Below are positions 12,619 to 25,800 of a stretch of DNA of 64,000 nt, piece after piece. How positions within the stretch are numbered: position 1 is the stretch's first letter; every line of letters starts with the position of its first letter. The stretch lies in assembly GCF_023053635.1 (NCBI RefSeq), contig NC_086172.1:24953501-25017500 (forward strand), read 5' to 3'. The DNA is from Elgaria multicarinata webbii. Lineage: Eukaryota > Chordata > Lepidosauria > Squamata > Anguidae. Below the pieces are notes generated by a model. That model did no database searches and had not been told where the DNA came from. It saw only the letters and a program-made list of their open reading frames with translations. Position numbers and translations under genes: made by a program.

Positions 12619-15592
12619 CTGTGAAAGAGAATGGACATAGCACCATCTACTTAGGCCCACCCACTGCTGGCATGTGGCCCCCAACAGGTTTCCACATAAG
12701 CAACGTGGCCTTCAGACCAAACAAGCTTCCCCGTGCCTAGGCTATAGGATTCTGGAACACCAGATGTGCCACTGCTGTGACAGATACACTAGTGGAACAT
12801 TCTGCTGGCAGAACCATCCTGTGGGTGAAGCAGAGTAGGAGAAAACCCACCCACCCACCACTCTAAATCAAACCATTCACCATTGTATAGCCCCCCTCAG
12901 CTGGTGGATCTTCAATCATAGGTGGGCACAGCACATTTCATTAGGCTGTGTACCCAGGGATTTTTTTTTTAAAGGTGAACATTTATTGAATACTCAAGCA
13001 TAAAGGACATTGTTTTTATTCCTTTATCTATTAAACACTCTAGACAGTGATGCCTTGCTCTGCGTTAGGCTTGCCTGACCATGGGAGGGCTGTTGCAGTT
13101 GGGGGAGGGGATTAGGATATGCTCCTCAACCCCAGCATTGGTGGGGCTTTGTGATGACACTTTGTGATACAGAGGGGCTTATGAGGTGATATTAGCCTTC
13201 CGGGGGGGGGGGGGCTCCTCCCAGCCTCTTTGAAGCACGGCTCCTGGCAGACAGGCTTCCAGAAGAGTGATTCACGTTCACTCCTGCTGCCAGGAGCAAT
13301 GGCGCACTGTCAGGGGAGGCAGCGGAGCAGCTGGAGGGCCATCCCTGCCACATAGGTACCATTTTGGTGCAGGTGCACCTAGTACCATTTACACACACCT
13401 TTATTGGCACAAGGTCGGTCAGAATAGCTGCTCCAGCAGAGGCCTAGTGGCTGAAGGCACATGGCTCCAGGCACAGGGGCTCCCAGCTGAGCAATTCCGT
13501 TTCACTCCTGCTGCTGGAGCAATGGTGCTCTCCCAGAGGCTGTGGTTTTTCGGTGCGGCGGCAGAGCAGCCAGAGGGCAGCCAGAGGTCCGTCCTCGCTG
13601 TGTCTGGATCCCTACTCAATGGCCCTCACAACTCGGTGCTTATTGCTTGAGACATTAGGGTGCGCCTGCACACCCCTGGCAGACCCATTGCCATACTGGA
13701 TTATTCCTCAAGACTGCAGCCCTTTGCAGACTTACTTAGGAGAAAGAGCATACTTATGCTTGATCACAGCTTCTCCAAATCTGTTGCCCTCCAGATGTGC
13801 TGAACTGCAACTCCCATGACCTGGCTGGCTAGGGATGATGTGGCCCAACACATCTGGAGGCCACCAGACTGGGGAAGGCTGAGCTCTATCCTATTCTACA
13901 CCAGGAACTTAGGAACTTACTGCATTTGAACAAGGAACTAAAACTGCTTTTTTGAACTGCCCTGAGGAAGGACCCAGTTTTTGGAGTCCGAAACGCGTAG
14001 ACTTATCTGAATAAACATATTTCAAGAAAGGCATATCTGAATAAACATTCTTCAAGAACTCCTTTTTAGGATCCACCACTTGCCATTTGGCTTTTTTTTT
14101 TTTTGCACACCCCAGACCAAAACCATGCCCCTGTTGAAATCCCCAGACCCAGTGCAAAAAATCACCCCCCTACCCTGACATCAAGGGGAGAGGGGAATTA
14201 AAAACAGCTGCCCCTGCATAGACAGATAGAGCATGGAATATGACGCAGCTCAGTACCCAATCAGAGCACACAAAAGAAAAATATGTATCAGTGCTCAAGG
14301 TTGGGAGAGCAGAAAAGCCACTAGTTGAACCCAAGGCAGCCCACATCGGGACAAGGGCAAGTCAAGTAACAAAGGATTTCTCACTACAAATTAAACGAAT
14401 GTCACATCCCCCAACAAAACATCAACGTCCACCCTTGGTGAGTCCTTGGAAGAATAACCAAATACAACTGAAAGGCACATGTCCATTCCTCATATCTCGT
14501 CATATCTTATTTATTTATTTATTTATTTATTTATTGCATTTCTATACCGCCCAATAGCCGAAGCTCTCTGGGCAGTTCACAAAATTATGGGATCCCATCT
14601 ATTACACACATCACATTCTAGCTAGGTAGTCATTTAAAATAATCAAACCCACCAAGACGCCATTAGCAGCAGATCTACTGGAAATTCCATTAATGGTTAA
14701 TTACACAACAGGTGTAGATACCTGCTTGTCCGCCAGGTTCCCCTGCAGTAAAGAGTCGATGAAGATGTGCCGGTTGAAGCTCTTTCCCTGCCGCTCTTTT
14801 ATGACTTTCTTCAAGACCAACTCCATCTCCATTAGAGCTTTTAAGCATAGAAAAAACACATGAGTTATTTCATTAGCCAGGCAGCTTGACCCTTTTCCCT
14901 CACGAGGGCTTCTTTCACACATTATGGACTAAGAGTGTCTTCAAACAGCTATAGATCTATTTCACTCCAGCTCTTTTCCAAAAGTAGAGTAAACATGAGG
15001 AGAGAAGGAGGAGGAGGAGGAGGAAAAGAAGAAGAAGAAGAAGAAGAAGAAGAAGAAGAAGAAGAAGAAGAAGAAGAAGAAGAAGAAGAAGAGGAGCAGC
15101 ATCTTCCACCTCTGCCCCAATGCCCCTACATTCACACAACTAGTGGAAAGGGGAGCCTGTAGATGTTGGGCAAACATGTGGATGTCAGGACCAAGGTGGA
15201 AGGCACAACGACAAAGGGGAGAGTCCAGGAGGGCCTGTCCTATTTGCCCCTCATACAATTGGAGGGAGGAAGGAGTATATAGTGCTCATGTATACGTCTG
15301 TTTACATCAGGGATGAAGAATCTCAGGCCCGGGGGCCAAATCCAGCCCGCCTGTGTCACCTGAAGGCCCTACCTCCTGTCCCAACTCTTTGGTGGTTTCA
15401 TGGCTTTTGTGTAGATTTTTCCCCATCCTAAAAAGTTGAAATGCCTCTCCTAAAGCTTAGTTACTGGCAGGAAGGACTTTAAGCTAAATTAAGCTGGTAT
15501 TTTTTATACTTTGCTCCCACCCCATTTGCCTTTGGCCCCACCAACCCTGAGGGTTTCTCCAAAATGCAAGCCCATCCTCAGGCTGAATGGAG

Positions 15593-15634
<42 letters not shown>

Positions 15635-16772
15635 ACATTTATTTCCTCCAAGGAACTCAAGACAGCATAGTACATAATCCTCCCCCTCTCCATTTTATCC
15701 TCACAACAACAACCCTGTGAGGTAGGTTGAGCTGAAAGTCTGTGACTGGCCCAAAGTCACTCAGTGAGCTTCCATGGCCAAGTGGGGACTAGAACTTGGA
15801 TCTCCCAACTCTCAGTCCAACACTCTAGCCACTACACCATACTGATAACATGTCTGATTTACTCACTGGGGGGAAATAGTAAGTGGCATTTCTTAAGCAC
15901 TTGATTAGGAGACTGAGGATCGTTGGGGGAGAGTCTTTAACCTGTCCCCCCATCCCAGTGATCAAACACAAGATCACTGAGGTGAGGAGTCTGCTTTGGG
16001 GCCACTGCGAGAGAGGGAAGCTAAACTTTTCTCCCTCCAGCCCCCGCCCCCCGTGACCCCAATTGAAAGAACTGTTTCCCCACCACCATTAGTATGATGA
16101 AAGCATTGATTCAGGTTGCTTCGGGGGTCTTCTTCCCACCCTAGCCAACCCAATCAGGAGGTCTACTTCCCCTCTGCCATTAGCCGCATGGAAGCAGTGA
16201 CCCCAAATGGGAGGGTGTGTGTAATTTGGCAGTGGCAGGGGTGATGAGGGCCACAAACAGGCCTTTGGGAAAGCCACATATAGCCCTCAGGCTGTGCACC
16301 CCTGTTTTCAACCAATAACCCCTTCCTTCCCCAGCCAGGAAATATGCACATTTATTTCACACAGGGAGCTCACGCTAGTTTTAAACATCACCCGTTTTGC
16401 AGACTCTGACCAGCTTTGGCTCTGGCTGGAATGTGGACCCTGACAGGTGTCAACCAAGGCAATACAGACCTTGAGAGGAAAAGGTGCAAAAACTCTATAG
16501 AGTTTTGAAGTTTCCGGAGTGGAGAGGGGTGGGGCAAGAATGAGGGGAGGAGATATAATGGGCCTGTTCAGAAGACACCTTAAACCATGGCTTTAACCAC
16601 AGTGGTTAAGCCAGAAAGCTAGGCCGTGTTCAGAAGACACCTTAAACCATGGCTTTAACCACGGTGGTTAAGCCAGAAAAGCTAGGCCGTGTTCAGAAGA
16701 CACCTTAAACCATGGCTTTAACCACGGTGGTTAAGCCAGAAAGCTAGGCCGTGTTCAGAAGACACCTTAAAC

Positions 16773-16804
<32 letters not shown>

Positions 16805-19800
16805 ACTTTACCCGCGTCTCCCCATGGTTAAAGCCGTGGTTTAAGGTGTCTTCTGAACGTGGCTTTCTGGCTTAACCACTGTGGTTAAAGCCATGGTTTA
16901 AGGTGTCTTCTAAAAGGGGTCAATGTGTTTGACTGGTGCAGGGGAGGTATCTTTGGCATATATTCCCAACTCTCAGCAACACAGATGTATGGTTTGACAA
17001 AATACTGTGCTGCACAACAGCTGCCTAACAGAGGGCAGTGCTTAGAGTTTAAATATTTATGTCCTGCCTTATCCAATTTGCCTGAGGCAATACTATTGAA
17101 CAGCACAGGAGTGGCAAATCCAGCCAGCTGGAAGTTCTGCTTAGAAATGATCAAGTTTCTAAGTGTCTCGCTCACATTTTTTTAAAAGCCTCTGCAGCTA
17201 TGAGAATCTTCTCCTTTTTCATAAAAACTGAACCAAAGAAAGTCCAGGACAATCTGTACTGGAAGATAAAGCAAAGCCATTTTCAGGACAACCACGTCGA
17301 TTTCAAGAACCTCCAAATAGGTTTCCCACTGAAAAAAGATAATATGGTTTCCCACTGAAAAGGATAAATTTCACAGCCAGGATATGCTAATCACATCTTT
17401 GCATTCATTACGCATGGATTAAAAGGAATGGAACTTACCATCTTCGTACAGCTTTTTTCTGGTCACGCTTTTGTCAAGTGACCCATCCAAGAAACCCTTT
17501 CCAATTTCTGCCCAGATCTGAAACAGGTGAAGATGGACAATATTACCCTTCCAGACAAACAGAGTCTGGTCTTACTTCAATCTTCCCAAAATATAAAAAA
17601 TCAGGATTTGGGCTCTATCGGAAGGACGCAAAACAGAAGGCTGACTCCCATTGGTTTAAATCCTAAGAAAAATTAACTTAAGGAAGCTCATGGAAAGAAA
17701 GCTTCCCAGCGCTCCCTCCTCAGCACTCGGCTGCTCCCCTCCATCCTACATTGGTCAGGAGGGCACCCGAACCTTTCGAGGGGCTCTTTAGTCAAAGGGG
17801 AGAGGGTGTGAAGGTTTTCTACCACAAACTTCCTGAAGTTTAAGTTGTATTAGGATCCAAGCCAATGTTTTACACGGGCACAGTGGTGACCTGCTGAAAT
17901 TACAATATAGTCCAAAGAGTGCTGTTGAAAGAGAGCCAGGATGGTTCAACAAATCATCTGCTAAAGAACTAAACCCCACGGTAGATGATGGATTTATATA
18001 TTGCTCTGTATCCACTATCAGAGGCAGTGTATGCCTATGTACACCACTTGCTGGGGAACATGGGCAGGAGGGTGCTGTTGCACTCATGTCCTGCTTGTGG
18101 GTTCCCTGTCAACAGCTGGTTGGCCACCGTGTGAACAGAATGCTGGACAAATGGACTCTTGGTCTGATCCAGCACGGCTCTTCTTATGTTCTTAAGTCTC
18201 CCAAGAAATAAAAAGAAAGAAGGACCAAAAGAATCAAAGGAAAAAACAGAATCAAAAAGAATCACAATACAGAATCAAAAAGAAACACAATACAGAATCA
18301 AAATATTTAAAATAAAATTATGCCAATAAAATTGTAGCTGGTCAATAAGGGAAGGCTTGTTTAAGTAAAGATGTCTTGAACACCAACTGAAAATAAAGCA
18401 ACGTTGCTGCCTGAAGGACATCAGTTGGCAGAGAATTCCACACAGACCAGCCTTCCTCAACCTGGGGCGCTCCAGATGTGTTGGACTGCATCTCCCAGAA
18501 TGCCCCAGCCAGCTGGCTGGGGCATTCTGGGAGTTGTAGTCCAACACATCTGGAGCGCCCCAGGTTGAGGAAGGCTGACATAGACTGAACACACCCTGAA
18601 GGCCGTACTCCGAGTGGACTCCAAATGGAACGCAGGTCCATGCGGCACCACCAAGAGTGTCTTATCTGAGGACCTCAGTGAGCAGGCAGGCTGGCAAGGG
18701 AGGAGGCGCTCTCTGAAATAGATCTCAGAAGGCTATTCCAATAACTAAGCGGGTTTGGCGATGCGGTTAAAATAAGCAGTGAAACGATTTGGCATCCTGC
18801 TGCATGAAACGGCACTCAAGATAACATTTCTGCCTCTTCCCCCGTAGGCTTACCGCATCGTGGTTCTTACGAAATCGGATTACTTCCTGGTCATCTTCAA
18901 ACCTGCTGCCCATGGAGCTCTGTGTGACGCCCTTCATTGAAAATCCCAGCATGTGCTGGCTGAGGGGCACATGCTGAGACTCCGGGAAGGTCAGCCATTT
19001 TGCCAGCAACTCTTCTGACAGCTGAAAGAAAAGAAAATGAAAAGCTGCGTTGACCGCATTGTTTCCTCATTTGTTGCTGTGAAAAAGTTTTGGGGATGCC
19101 GCCAAAACTTGAAATGAAGAGATTCATTGGTAAAACTTATTTTATCTTCCTAATGCCCATATTCATACTGAGCTTGGATGGCTAGCTAATAAACATTAGT
19201 ATTTTCATTATTCAAAGACAGAGCCTGCATAGCTAAAGCATCTAAAGGTAAACATTTGCTTTCTGAAGGAAATGTAAATATTCAGCAGTGCTCAGGCTCA
19301 TGGAACGATGTCACTTAGCCCTTTAGTTAGTGTTTTCCAAACTAATCATTGTAAAAGTTTGGATTTGAAATCTTCCCACACACCAATCATGTTTGAAGAA
19401 ACAATGTTGTAGGTTAGCACCCATCCCTTGTTCAACGTTTCCTTTTCACTCATAGGTTTGCTTTCTGAATCTAGCCATGGGCAACCGAGGACATTTCTCT
19501 CTTGTATCGGGGAGAACTTTTGTACCTTCTTAGTAAGTAGAAGTTTACTTTAAATCTGGGCGCTGGTGGGTGGCACTGGGAGAGGATACTGGAAAGGGAG
19601 CCCAAGGAGGAGGAGGTTGGGAATGAGGCAGTGCAGTCTCAGGTGGCAGGCTGCACTGCTTCCCTCTTCCTCAGCTCCTGTTCGTACTGCAACCCTTCGC
19701 TCTAGCGGCTCCGAACTGACTGTAGGGTAAGCAGCCAATCAGCGAGGAGAAAGTAGTGTCATGATGCATAACATGCCATAAAGCCTGATGCCATTCCCAA

Positions 19801-22800
19801 GATGACCTTCGTTGAGGTGCACACACAACAATTCATATGTACATACAACGAGATCTTGGAATAATGGAGAACTTTCATCCAAGACTTTCCTCATCCAGAG
19901 GAATTCATAACTTGACGGGCAACTGACAATTTCTGTTAGGTTAAGTTCGTCTATCGCTAGAATGAATAGGGTCATTTCGACTATGGGGCAGTACAGAAAT
20001 GAAATAAATAAAATAATGGAAGTGTTGTTACAAACGGTATGCTTTAGGGTGGATTCCTGCATTGAGCAGGGGGTTGGACTCGATGGCCTTATAGGCCTCT
20101 TCCAACTCTACTATTCTATGATTCTATGAAATAGGAACGGCAATGTAACTAACCATCCTGGAACCCTAATCATGATGAGATGGTATAACTGCTTGCAACA
20201 TCAGACCAATGTTCTTCAAATGATCATGTGATATCCCCATTCTAGTGTCAACAGACTTTCCCATGGATTTCATTGGAAAGAGCCGGCTTGCATATGCAAA
20301 AGGATGAGAGTATGGAGCTGATCCCACTCCAATAGAAGCGAACTGAGAAGCTTCTTTGCACAGGAGTTCTGAAGCAAGGCAACGGGTTGTGATGTCCTAG
20401 GGCAGGAGTTGCAGTGTGGTAGTGTTAGAGGCAACTGTGTCTAATAGATCTTGCACAGTTATTGGTACAAAACCTAAAACACAGAGTACTAAACCTGATA
20501 TTACCTATAATCTTATATAACAATATGGCAGTGTAAGGCTTACTATTCCAGAACAACAAGACCGACGTTGCTCATTTTTGTTTTAAACTGAAGCTTGAGC
20601 AATGCAGACGTGCAGAAAATTTTGAAAGTTTGAAAAAGTTCAAAGCTTGAGCTTTAATAGCAGTTAATTTCCTCCATGCCAAGCAGGCAGGGCAACCCCT
20701 CCGCCAGCGGGATGATGGATAACCCTGCTCAACCAATCAGTGCGATGCAAAGGCGGGCTGTCGCTGCCAGTGGGGAGGGGGAAGGGGATGGAGACAGCCA
20801 ACCAGGGCACGGGAGGGAGGAGCCAGGCCACATGCAAATTTTGGAGGAGGGATTCACTATGCACAAGCACGTTTGCATGATTCGTGAGCCTCTTTGTGGT
20901 GAGAGGAATGAGGGGCAAAAAAAAACCATGAAAGGAGCTGGACTACTAGTGTCAATGGCGACATGAACTTTACACTAGTTATTTAAGGTTCTGACATAAT
21001 GGGCAAAAAGAACAGGTAGTGATGCTGGTCCGTTAGAAAACAAAAAACAAGATCCATAGCAGGCTTTAGTAGGACCAAATACAATGTCCTAAAGTAGTGC
21101 GCCAGCATTCAGGTTTTCCAGAATGTAAGACGCTACCTCAACCTGGGACAGATTATTGATGGATCTAGCCCAGTATTGTCTGGCAAAGGTCTTTCCCAGC
21201 CCTGCTGCATGAGAAGCTATAGTCACATCCAATACATGAGTGATTTTTTTTGAATAATATTAAGGAGAAATGTGCTAGGCCATATTTATCATGTATAATA
21301 CTGTATTTTTAATGTTTTTAATCTTTGCAAACTGACCAGAGAGCTTTGGCTTTTGGGTGGTATAGAAATGTGAGAAATGAAATGAAGCCATTGGGTGTGG
21401 GGCAAGGTGGAGCCAATTTCTACACATTGCCATTAGAGAACATTAACGATATATATGTATATTAAGAACATGGCATCCAGCATGATCATAAGTCAGACCT
21501 CATTATGTCATGTCCAGCCCTGCTCCCCCTGGATTGTAAGATGTTTCAGGTGATCAATCAGAATCAGAGTCTGAAGTAGAGGAGTCAGCGCCAGAAACAG
21601 GCCAGCCTGTACCAGTGGGGGAGAAAGCTCTCATGGGCTCTTCACCAGCTGGGACTGAACCCTCTCCAGAGCTTATCTCCTCAAGGGCAGTCAGTGGGAA
21701 TCCAACATTCTTCCAAGGGGGAAAGCATGGGGGTGGGTTAGCCGATCCTAGAGTACGCCGCAGACTAAAATGGGCGGAGCTAAAGGAAGGCAAGAGAAAG
21801 TCAGCCCGGCTCGCATCTTGTCAGAAGCTGCCTCAGAATTAGTCTCTCTGAATTTAACGCTTCTTGGGGAAAGGGTTTCCATTCTTCTTGAAAGGACAAT
21901 TGTCTCGCCTAGTTTGCATAGTTTTGCCTAGGGGAAAGTTCCTAGAGATTAGACTCTCTTCAGGTGGGAAGAGACGTTTATTGCTTGAATAAAGCTTTCC
22001 AGATTACTTAGCAGGTCTCGTTATTGTCTTCCAAGAAGGCAGAAGTTTTGAGAAATACAATACATTATACCAACCATCTCCCCCTTTACATATGCTCAAG
22101 AAAAAACACCCCCACAATCTTACGGAAGAGCAAGACAAAGCCATTCACCTTCTGGATGACAGGGAAGTTACTCTGCAGAGACTTGGTTACGCCATTTTCA
22201 TACAGCTTTTTCCTCAGGCAGCTCTCGCCCACATCTCCACCTAGGCCAGACTGGTACCGCAACAAGGACTTCAGCATCGTTTCAAAGGGGTCGGCTGAAA
22301 GAGAGAGAGAGAGGGAGGGGATCTGAAACCCAACTCAAAGCCCTGCAATGCTCAAGAGTTACAATGCTTCATGATCTGTCAAAATATTTAACAGGTGCCA
22401 GTTACTGGGAAGGAGACCAAGTAATTCTTCACTTGTGTGTGTGTGCATGGAAACTTTACATCTAGAAACCCTGAATTTTGCAAGAGGCATAAAATTACAC
22501 AATAATAATAATAATAATAATAATACCACCTGCCTCTCTGTCTGGATCGAGGCAGGGTACAACACAAATGCAAACACCATAAAATACATATAATTGATTA
22601 AAACATTTAAAACTAATACATTATTAAAAGCAGCACATCATTGAAAGGCATCTCAAAATTCCACTGGGTAGGCCTGCCGGAAGAGATCAGTCTTTATGGC
22701 TTTCTTAGATTCCAGAAGACTGTTAAGTTGACAAATCTCTCCAGGCAGGCCATTCCACAAACTGGGAGCAGCAGAAGAAAAGGTCCTCTGGGTAATAGTT

Positions 22801-25800
22801 GTCAGCTTTGTTTTTGATGACTGGAGTAAATTCTTTCCAGAGGGAAGAATGTGTGCGGGGCGGATTGTACGGGAGAAGGTGATCCCGCAGGTAGCCTGGA
22901 CCCAAACCATGTAGGGCTTTAAAGGTGATACTTCGCCCAGAACCTAATTGGCAGCCAGTGAAGAGATTTAAAAACAGTTATATGTCTGGGATAACCAGAA
23001 GGCTCAAGTGAACATTTGGGCAATGGCCTCACATGTTTACAGTCCCTATGTTGCACATTTTCTCCACAGAAGAAAGGAAGTCCACTGGTATAAATAGGTG
23101 CTGACTAAAACACCAAGCAACACTTCCCAGGGATAGGCAACCTGGTGCCCTATAGATATTTTGGACTACAATGCCCATTAGTCCCAGCCAGCATGATGGA
23201 TGGTAAAGGATTATGGGGTTTATAGTCCAAAATATCCAGAAGGCACTGGGTTGCATACTCTAGGAATGACCAGCTGCTTCTATGTGAATGGACTTACAAT
23301 ATGATTCTAGACCTGCCCTACTCTATTTAATTGTTGTGACCTAATCCAGTCCCTTGCTTTGATAGTATGGCAGACATCTACTAGGCCAGAGATGGGCAGA
23401 AAATAGGTCCTTTAGATGTTTTGGACTTAAACTCCCAGAAGCCCCTGCCAGCAAGGCCAATGGTCAGGAATGTTGGGAGTTGAAGTCCAGAACATCTGGA
23501 GATCTACTTTCTGCCCACCTCTGTACTAGGTCGCCCAGATGGTTCTCCCTGAAGTTCATTTTTCATCCACGTCGGGCAAATGGGAAGCCCAACAAGCAGC
23601 TTTCACCAGTTATTATGAGGGCTGCAGTAGTAGCCACTTATTATGCCGGTCACTTCGCTGGCTGGCAATACGCTCTGCCTAGTTCTGTCAGATGATTGTA
23701 CGCCAAGCCATCTGCTGTGCAATTCAATTAGCAAACTTGCAGCTGCCTTCTAAATGCAGCAATATCACTCTCGCAGAAAACACTGCTGCACATCCCTAAC
23801 CTCAGGGGAACCTTCTCTTTCTCTTGGGATGCATTCCCTTGAGGGTAATTTGCCCGGGGGTGGGGGAGAGGGCACAGCAGCAGTGGGCAAAGTTGGAGCC
23901 AAAAGTGAGTGGTGTGTGCTCTTTCCACAGATGTAGTGGTAAACTCATGACTGTCCCCAACGCAAGTATTGAAATTGATATATTCACATTTATCTAGTTG
24001 CATTTTTTTTCTTTTGCTCTTTTTTTAGTGTGTGTGTGTTGTTTTGTTTTGTACTGTTGACATTTTCACAATTAAAAATAATTTTAAAATGATAATCGCC
24101 ATAGCCACCTCCCCACAAGGAGAGGCCAAAATGCAGGCAGCTGTGTTGATCCATATCAACAAACCAGTTCTAGTGGTTTTCATCTCCACCAGGACCAGGT
24201 CTTTGCTAAAGTTATTGGGTCTAAATGGCCCATTCAAGACCAGGCCACCCCGAAACACTTGGCATTACAACAAGTTGCTAGGAAAACTCATTCCCCCACC
24301 TATAGTAAGGACCGCAGCTAAGCTCAGAGGGAAAAGGGAAGTCTTTTTTTTTTTTAAGATTTTTTATTTTCTACAATAAACATACACCATTACAATTAAA
24401 ACAAAAACAACATACTACATAACTGTTGAATAACATCGATATCATATCTATATAATATAATCAAACTTAACATATAAGTGCACCCCCCACCTCGGGATCT
24501 CATTCTTGATTCCAAAATCTCATACTTTCTTCTGCTGGTGGTTTCCCACTTCCCTTTGAAAACACAAATATTAGGAACTGTTTCCAAATTCCTTCAAAAT
24601 CATTTGTTTTAGCTATACCTCTTCTCCATTTAATATTACAAGTCAATTTATCATTAATAGCTATATCCCATACTTCTTTGTACCATTCTTCAATACAATA
24701 TTCCCCTTGAATCTTCCAGTTCCTAGCTACAATCAATCTTGCTGCAGTCAGCAGATTCGATATCAATTCCTTAATTTCTTTTTTACATTTTAAATCTTCA
24801 AATAGTGACAGTAATGCAACTTTTGGTGTTCGTTCTATCTTCATTCCCACAATTTCTTCAATCTCCAAAAACACCATCTTCCACAATCTTTGTACATATT
24901 TGCATTCCCACCACATATGTAAATACGTTCCTTTTTCCCCACAACCTCTCCAACAATTTGCTGAATGCTGATTATTTATCTTATTCAATCTAACCGGGGT
25001 TAGGTACCACCTCCATATAATTTTAAAGTAATTCTCTTTTATTCTTACTGACATGTTTCTCAACACTCTTTGTTTCCATAGTCCCTCCCAGCTCTGTTGT
25101 CCTATTTGTACATTCAAGTCTGTCTCCCAGACCATTTTACCTGAACTATCCCTCCACCCTTTCTCCAACAGTATTCTATAAATTTCACTCATTAATCCTT
25201 TTGACACTGTTCTTTTTCCCTTATCATTTTCTTTCTTAACTATTAATTCCTCAAACTTCGTCAATTCTCTACAATCTCCATTTTCTCTTACCCACTTTTT
25301 GGTCCACTGTTCTAATTGCCAATAATTTAACCAAGTTAATTTTATATCTTTTAAAACCTCTTCCATATCCTCTCTTGTATTCATTTCTCTTAACCATTCC
25401 CTTAGTTTCATTTTATTTTTTTCTATTAAAACTTTACTTAATCCACTCTTTAATTCCTCCGGGAAATTCTTTAACATTATTACCGGTGATAAAGGTGAGT
25501 TGCTCGGGAGCAACTCCCCTGGGAAAAGGGAAGTCTGAGGGGGGTGGCAGATGATGTCAGTGTTCCTGCTAATCAAAGAGTGCCAGTGCTGCATCACCAT
25601 GAGCCCTCGCTCCACAACACCGCAGTCTCCCTCTTTCTCTCTCTCTGTGTAGCTCTATCTTTGTTTCCCTTTGCTGCTAAATCTCCATGGTACACATGAA
25701 ACTAAGGCGGCAAGTCCCCCACAACTGCCTTACCACAGAACCAGATTTTCCCAGCATACAGGGCCCCTCCACACACAACAACCGTTGTGGAAAACACCTC

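Larger units (their letters stand above)
12048..14721 (-). other. CYP20A1: CYP20A1 intron 7
   Basis: Contains a GT/GA microsatellite (12511-12616), a diverged direct duplication (about 13215-13600) after a poly-G run, a hAT-like MITE (13767-13881), a hammerhead-like stretch (about 13955-14005) and a family A LINE tail (14508-14585). No exon seen. Confidence 0.7.
14838..17438 (-). other. CYP20A1: CYP20A1 intron 6
   Basis: Holds a GAA tract (15027-15090), a dispersed 'gggccaaatccagccc' repeat (about 15305-15560), a Sauria SINE with a TATC run (15594-15842) and a tandem-arm foldback (16560-16920). No exon seen. Confidence 0.7.
17518..18853 (-). other. CYP20A1: CYP20A1 intron 5
   Basis: Contains a CR1 tail (17975-18196) and a near-perfect palindromic MITE (18448-18577). 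Otherwise no recognised repeat and no exon. Confidence 0.7.
19022..22148 (-). other. CYP20A1: CYP20A1 intron 4
   Basis: Holds a CR1 3' end (20040-20128), a GC-rich patch of unknown nature (20650-20930), a LINE tail (21280-21392) and an LTR-like block (about 21506-22062) ending near the exon 4 donor. No exon seen. Confidence 0.65.

Noticed and set aside
12320-12684. Arg/Glu or Ser/Leu repeat proteins
   Set aside because: Translations of the GT/GA microsatellite.
13267-13650. 127-codon open frame
   Set aside because: It lies across a diverged duplication in an intron, with no family match.
14935-15162. Glu-rich protein
   Set aside because: It is a translation of the GAA microsatellite.
16560-16790. 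CRISPR-like array (regular 61-63-bp units)
   Set aside because: The units are contiguous with no unique spacers, and the whole is one arm of a foldback in a vertebrate intron.
24500-25615. Longest open frame (371 codons, minus) as a host gene
   Set aside because: Its sequence is the L1 ORF2 C-terminus, followed by a poly(A) and flanked by a 16-bp target duplication.
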